Below are positions 61,119-64,000 of a DNA stretch of 64,000 bases, one piece after another. How positions within the stretch are numbered: position 1 is the first letter of the stretch; each line of letters opens with the position of its first letter. The position numbers and the translations under genes were made by a program. The stretch spans positions 150,432-214,431 of the forward strand of contig JAEUJM010000018.1 of assembly GCA_016794585.1 (NCBI GenBank), in the 5' to 3' direction. The DNA comes from Acidimicrobiales bacterium (lineage in GTDB: Bacteria > Actinomycetota > Acidimicrobiia > Acidimicrobiales > DATDAH01). The notes beneath the pieces were generated by a model. It was given only the letters and a program-made list of their open reading frames with translations. It had not been told where the DNA came from and searched no databases.

Positions 61119-61194
61119 CCGGCAGGGCTATTGGAGGAACCGGCAGGGCTATTGGAGGAAATAGCCCCCGGAATCCGACAGCTATTTCCTCCAA
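61119..61194. repeat. 21-bp direct repeat followed by a 14-bp perfect inverted repeat
   Basis: A 21-bp sequence beginning CCGGCAGGGCTATTGGAGG is exactly duplicated (61119-61139, 61140-61160). From within the second copy, TTGGAGGAAATAGC (61152-61165) is perfectly inverted at 61181-61194 around a 15-nt loop. Confidence 0.75.
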
Positions 61195-61356
61195 AGAAGA
61201 CCATTCCGGGCCGAACGGGCGAGGTTCGGCCACTCAGCGTGGCGCCCGCCGTGGAGGCCTGGCCGACGCAGGCTTGCTCGGTCGAACCCGAGATCTCGCT
61301 GGTCGGCAATTCGCAGACCCCGTGGCGCGCTCCCGCCGATGAGCGACGAGGAGACC

Positions 61357-61700
61357 GGCGCCGCCTTGAAAAGCCGCCTTTGCCTTTCGCTCAGCGGGAG
61401 GAGCCCAGCTCACCGTCGACCGGTGCCGCCTTCGACCTTCTGCTGGGCTGGAGTGGGCCGTCTCGCCGTCGACCCCCCTGTCGGCGCCGCCTTGAGAAGC
61501 CGCCTTGGCCTTTCGCCCAGCCGGAGGATCTCCAGTCGCCGCCGACCGGTGTCACCTTCGACTTCCGCTGTACCAGAGAGGGCCGTCTCGCCGTCGACCC
61601 CCTGCCGGCGCCGCCTTGAGAAGCCGCCTGTGCCTTCGCCCAGCCGGAGGAGCCCAGCTCACCGCCGACCGGTGCCGCCTTCGACTTTCCCGGACAGGAG
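61357..61700. repeat. Three-copy tandem repeat, unit 124-126 bp
   Basis: The marker CTTGA occurs at 61365, 61491 and 61615, always preceded by GGCGCCGC and followed by an AAGCCGCC stretch, then a block with CAGC/GGAGGA and GACCGGTG. Periods of 126 and 124 break any common frame, so the apparent repetitive translation is not a protein. Confidence 0.75.
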
Positions 61701-61792
61701 AGGGTCGCGCCGGCCGCCCCGCCCGCACGCCGCCGCCCTTACGCCGCAGACCGGCGCCGCCGACCGATGGTTTCCGCCGCTGAGGCGCCGGC

Positions 61793-63640
61793 CTAGTAGC
61801 GCCAGAGGTAGTCGGGCTTGGCGCCGCGGCCGTACCAGATGACGTCGTCGTGGCCGTTGCCGTCGTAGTCGCCGGCCAAGGGGGCGTCGTAGTTGCCGGT
61901 GACCGTGAGGTTGGCGGCGTGGAAGGTGCGACCGGGACGGCCGTACCAGGCGCCGTCGGGGCGGGACCCGACGCCGTACCAGATGATGTCGTCCTCGCCG
62001 TCGTCGTTGAAGTCGCCGACCACCGGGGTGGTGTCGCCGGTCTCGTTGATGCCCTGGCCGGTGAAGCCGCCGTCGGCGTCGCCGTACCAGAGGTAGTCGA
62101 GAGCCTCGCCCGGGCCGTACCAGAAGATGTCGTCGCGTCGGTCACCGTCGAAGTCGCCGGTGAAGGCCCGGTACTCCCCGCTGGCCTTGATGTTCGAGCC
62201 GGCGAACCCGTAGGCGGTGCCGTGCCAGAGGTAGTCGAACCCGGTCCCGGGCTGGTACCAGAACACGTCGTCGTAGCGGTCGCCGTTGAAGTTGCCGACC
62301 ATCGGGCGGTCGTACGAGCGGCCGACGTTGATGTCGCGGCCGGCGAAGGAGCCGTCGGGCTTGCCGAGCCAGAGGTAATCGGATGCGGCGCCGGGCCCGA
62401 ACCACAGGACGTCGTCGCGGCGGTCGCCGTTGAAGTCGCCGACGAGCGGCTGGTAGGTCCCTCGGACCGTGATGGCCCGGGCCGTGAAGCCCCGGCCGTT
62501 GCCCGACCAGAGGTAGTCCGGCCGATTGCCGGCGCCGTACCAGAGCACGTCGGCGTTGCCGTCACCGTTGAAGTCCCCGCTCACCGGTGCGTCGTAGGTG
62601 CCGCCCACGTTCACCTTCTCGGAGCGGACCGTGGGGTTCGGCGGCGTGGTCGGCGGCGGCGTGGTCGTCGGGGGCGGCGTCGTGGTCGGGGTGGTGCCGC
62701 CGCCGCCCGGCCGGGGGTAGCTGCCCGACCAGAAGCTGGTGGTGCCGGCGCCGCCAGCCCGGGTCAGGCTGAAGTGCACGTGGTCCGTGTGCGGGCTGGG
62801 GCCCGAGTACGACGTCCAGCCGCGGCCCGGGTCGTAGAGGCGGAACATCTGGCGGTTCCAGATGATGTACATGATCCCGAGGCGGCGGGCCATGGCGTAG
62901 CGGTTGCCGGAGGCGTCGGTGGCGAGCAGCCAGGTCATCAGGCGCTGGACCTTGGCCCGGTCGGCACTGCTGTTCGCGTTCATGCCCCAGTCCCAGGCGC
63001 GGCCCTCCTTGTGCTCGGACGTGCCGCCGATGTTGCAGGCGCGGGCGCTGCCCATGTTGCTGCCGCCGAAGGCGTTCATGACCATCGTGCGGAGCTTCTT
63101 GGTGCCGGTCTTCTCGGTGGGGCTGCAGGTCGACTGCCCGTCGTAGCGGGGCAGGGGCTCGATGCTTCCCGCCTCGGCGGTGAGCGCCGAGCCCGTGGCC
63201 GCGGGGGCGTTCTCGTCCTCGCCCGTGACCGTGAAGGCGCGGGGGGCGTAGACCACCGGGTCGAACTCGTCGAAGCCGGGGTACACGCACCGGGCGGCGA
63301 GCACGTACTCGGCCGCCGGCGTGGCGGCGGGGACGACCAGGGCCCCGCTCCACTGGCCGTCCGAGCGCACCGGGATGGTGGCGCTGGCCACCACCGGGCC
63401 GTCGGTGGTGTGGAGGTCGACGATGACCCCGTCACCCGCCGTCGTCGTGGCGGGCAGGAAGCAGCCCGTGCCGGACGCCTCGATGGGGGTGCCGGTCAGC
63501 CCGGCATCGGGCGAACTGGCGAAGGTGGGTCCGGACTCAGTGCCAGAAGCGATGGAGCCCAGGCTGGGAACGACGAGAGCGGCTGCCCCCACCACTCCCG
63601 AGAGCAGGATGGCAACCATCCTGCGAGACATGTGCTGCAC
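61793..63640 (-). CDS. Secreted M15-like domain protein with six FG-GAP/VCBS repeats
   Basis: 615 residues from GTG 63640 (ATG 63631 is a close alternative). Signal peptide (MVAILLSGVVGAAALVVP), a beta domain to about 165, then a D,D-peptidase-like domain with SEHKEGRAWDWG and HTDHVHFSL, matching the SxHxxGxAxD and HxH zinc-site pattern of M15 peptidases. A Thr/Pro linker precedes six FG-GAP repeats of about 49 residues from residue 355 (DFNGDGNADVLWYG, DFNGDRRDDVLWFG, and so on to DYDGNGHDDVIWYG), each with Asp-rich calcium-binding loops. Probably binds and remodels the cell wall or a matrix polymer. Confidence 0.85.
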   Translation of the reverse strand: MQHMSRRMVAILLSGVVGAAALVVPSLGSIASGTESGPTFASSPDAGLTGTPIEASGTGCFLPATTTAGDGVIVDLHTTDGPVVASATIPVRSDGQWSGALVVPAATPAAEYVLAARCVYPGFDEFDPVVYAPRAFTVTGEDENAPAATGSALTAEAGSIEPLPRYDGQSTCSPTEKTGTKKLRTMVMNAFGGSNMGSARACNIGGTSEHKEGRAWDWGMNANSSADRAKVQRLMTWLLATDASGNRYAMARRLGIMYIIWNRQMFRLYDPGRGWTSYSGPSPHTDHVHFSLTRAGGAGTTSFWSGSYPRPGGGGTTPTTTPPPTTTPPPTTPPNPTVRSEKVNVGGTYDAPVSGDFNGDGNADVLWYGAGNRPDYLWSGNGRGFTARAITVRGTYQPLVGDFNGDRRDDVLWFGPGAASDYLWLGKPDGSFAGRDINVGRSYDRPMVGNFNGDRYDDVFWYQPGTGFDYLWHGTAYGFAGSNIKASGEYRAFTGDFDGDRRDDIFWYGPGEALDYLWYGDADGGFTGQGINETGDTTPVVGDFNDDGEDDIIWYGVGSRPDGAWYGRPGRTFHAANLTVTGNYDAPLAGDYDGNGHDDVIWYGRGAKPDYLWRY

Positions 63641-63845
63641 GTTTCGGTACCCCGTCAGTTCGATGAAGGTCGGATGCCCGTGCAGTCATGATCGGAGGAT
63701 AGGGCAGGGACTTGACCACTCGCAGTGAGATCCCGCAACACGGACCGTGAACCGACCGGTGACGGCGGCGGGTGCGCCCCGAGGGCGTCGGCCCCTCGTG
63801 GCGCCGGGGTTGGCGCGACCCCGCCGGCGCGTTTACCGTGGTCTT

Positions 63846-63861
63846 GTTACCGACGGGTAAC
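63846..63861. promoter_or_regulatory. Inverted repeat operator candidate before the acyl-CoA dehydrogenase
   Basis: GTTACC-GACG-GGTAAC (63846-63851 and 63856-63861) is a 6-bp perfect inverted repeat, about 40 bp upstream of ATG 63903. The size and context resemble TetR-family operators that control fatty-acid and acyl-CoA genes. Confidence 0.45.
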
Positions 63862-63902
63862 TTGCGTTTCCGTTCTCTCACCGACCCGCAGAGGTGTGCG
63901 CC

Positions 63903-64000
63903 ATGTCCCAGTTCTCGCTGGAGCTGAACGAGGATCACCAGCAGATCCAGCAGTGGATCCACGACTTCGCCGAGGGGGTGGTGCGCCCCGTCGCGGCCGA
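63903..64000 (+). CDS. Acyl-CoA dehydrogenase, N-terminal part
   Basis: The gene runs off the right edge after about 32 codons. The visible sequence MSQFSLELNEDHQQIQQWIH continues with DFAEGVVRPVAA, the typical N-terminal helix pair of FAD-dependent acyl-CoA dehydrogenases. It should oxidise an acyl-CoA at the alpha-beta bond. AGAGGTG precedes the ATG as a weak ribosome site, and a palindromic operator candidate lies upstream. Confidence 0.75.
   Translation, partial: MSQFSLELNEDHQQIQQWIHDFAEGVVRPVAA

Noticed and set aside
61339..61842. Repetitive plus-strand frame over the 61-kb array
   Set aside because: Periods of 126 and 124 bp scramble the repeated peptide, the frame runs into the convergent FG-GAP gene, and composition is typical of shadow frames.

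Overview
The window is very GC-rich and densely packed with short-spaced genes on both strands. It looks like chromosome of a free-living actinobacterium. A mycothiol-type DinB protein, an F420-type luciferase-like oxidoreductase, two cytochrome P450s, an Ada-AlkA fusion, a DUF222/HNH protein, an RDD protein with its repeat partner and an ECF sigma factor all fit. The mix resembles Acidimicrobiia (Iamia/Ilumatobacter type), but that placement is inference. I see no rRNA, tRNA, CRISPR array, prophage or intact insertion sequence.

Layout. 0-10 kb: a secreted SGNH/SLH protein, an O-acyltransferase, a convergent acyl-CoA ligase, an exported SurE-like lipoprotein next to a sulfatase, a luciferase-like oxidoreductase, a 52-bp palindrome and a DinB protein. 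10-20 kb: a second SLH protein, a P450, a secreted beta-helix protein, a CoA-transferase, an ABC exporter and a beta-barrel-like hypothetical. 20-24 kb: the alkylation repair pair ada-alkA/ogt, then a lower-GC methyltransferase split by a frameshift in a C-tract, and a BrkB membrane protein. 24-33 kb: a secreted haem peroxidase divergent from an anti-sigma-like/ECF sigma pair, a P450, a beta-lactamase-fold lipoprotein, a repeat protein/RDD pair and a YpfJ-like metalloprotein. 33-41 kb: a lower-GC NYN RNase gene beside a likely small RNA, an M20 peptidase, an SGNH hydrolase, a DJ-1 relative lacking its cysteine, DUF2254, a glutamine synthetase-like enzyme and an SDR. 41-45.5 kb: a molybdate operon (regulator, modA, modB, a 99-codon ORF, modC) behind a SUKH-like gene. 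45.7-48.7 kb: a DUF222/HNH gene and a four-copy 129-131 bp tandem repeat. 48.7-54 kb: a small protein, a haem-binding protein, MscS, xylose isomerase and a GH3 glycosidase. 54-56.2 kb: two paralogous secreted repeat proteins around a small divergent gene. 56.4-61 kb: valS and cysS back to back, DUF4279, then a 1-kb repeat-rich gap. 61.8-64 kb: an M15-like/FG-GAP secreted protein and the start of an acyl-CoA dehydrogenase.

Regulatory theme. Many starts lie exactly 6 nt (range 5-8) after a TAnnnT-like -10 hexamer, with no Shine-Dalgarno sequence. This implies widespread leaderless transcription, and I used it to choose several starts. Long intergenic palindromes and intergenic tandem repeats are the other recurring unexplained structures. 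No single large new system is evident. The strongest leads are the small RNA at 33.7 kb, the 129-131 bp repeat array at 48.2 kb and the C-tract frameshift at 22.7 kb.
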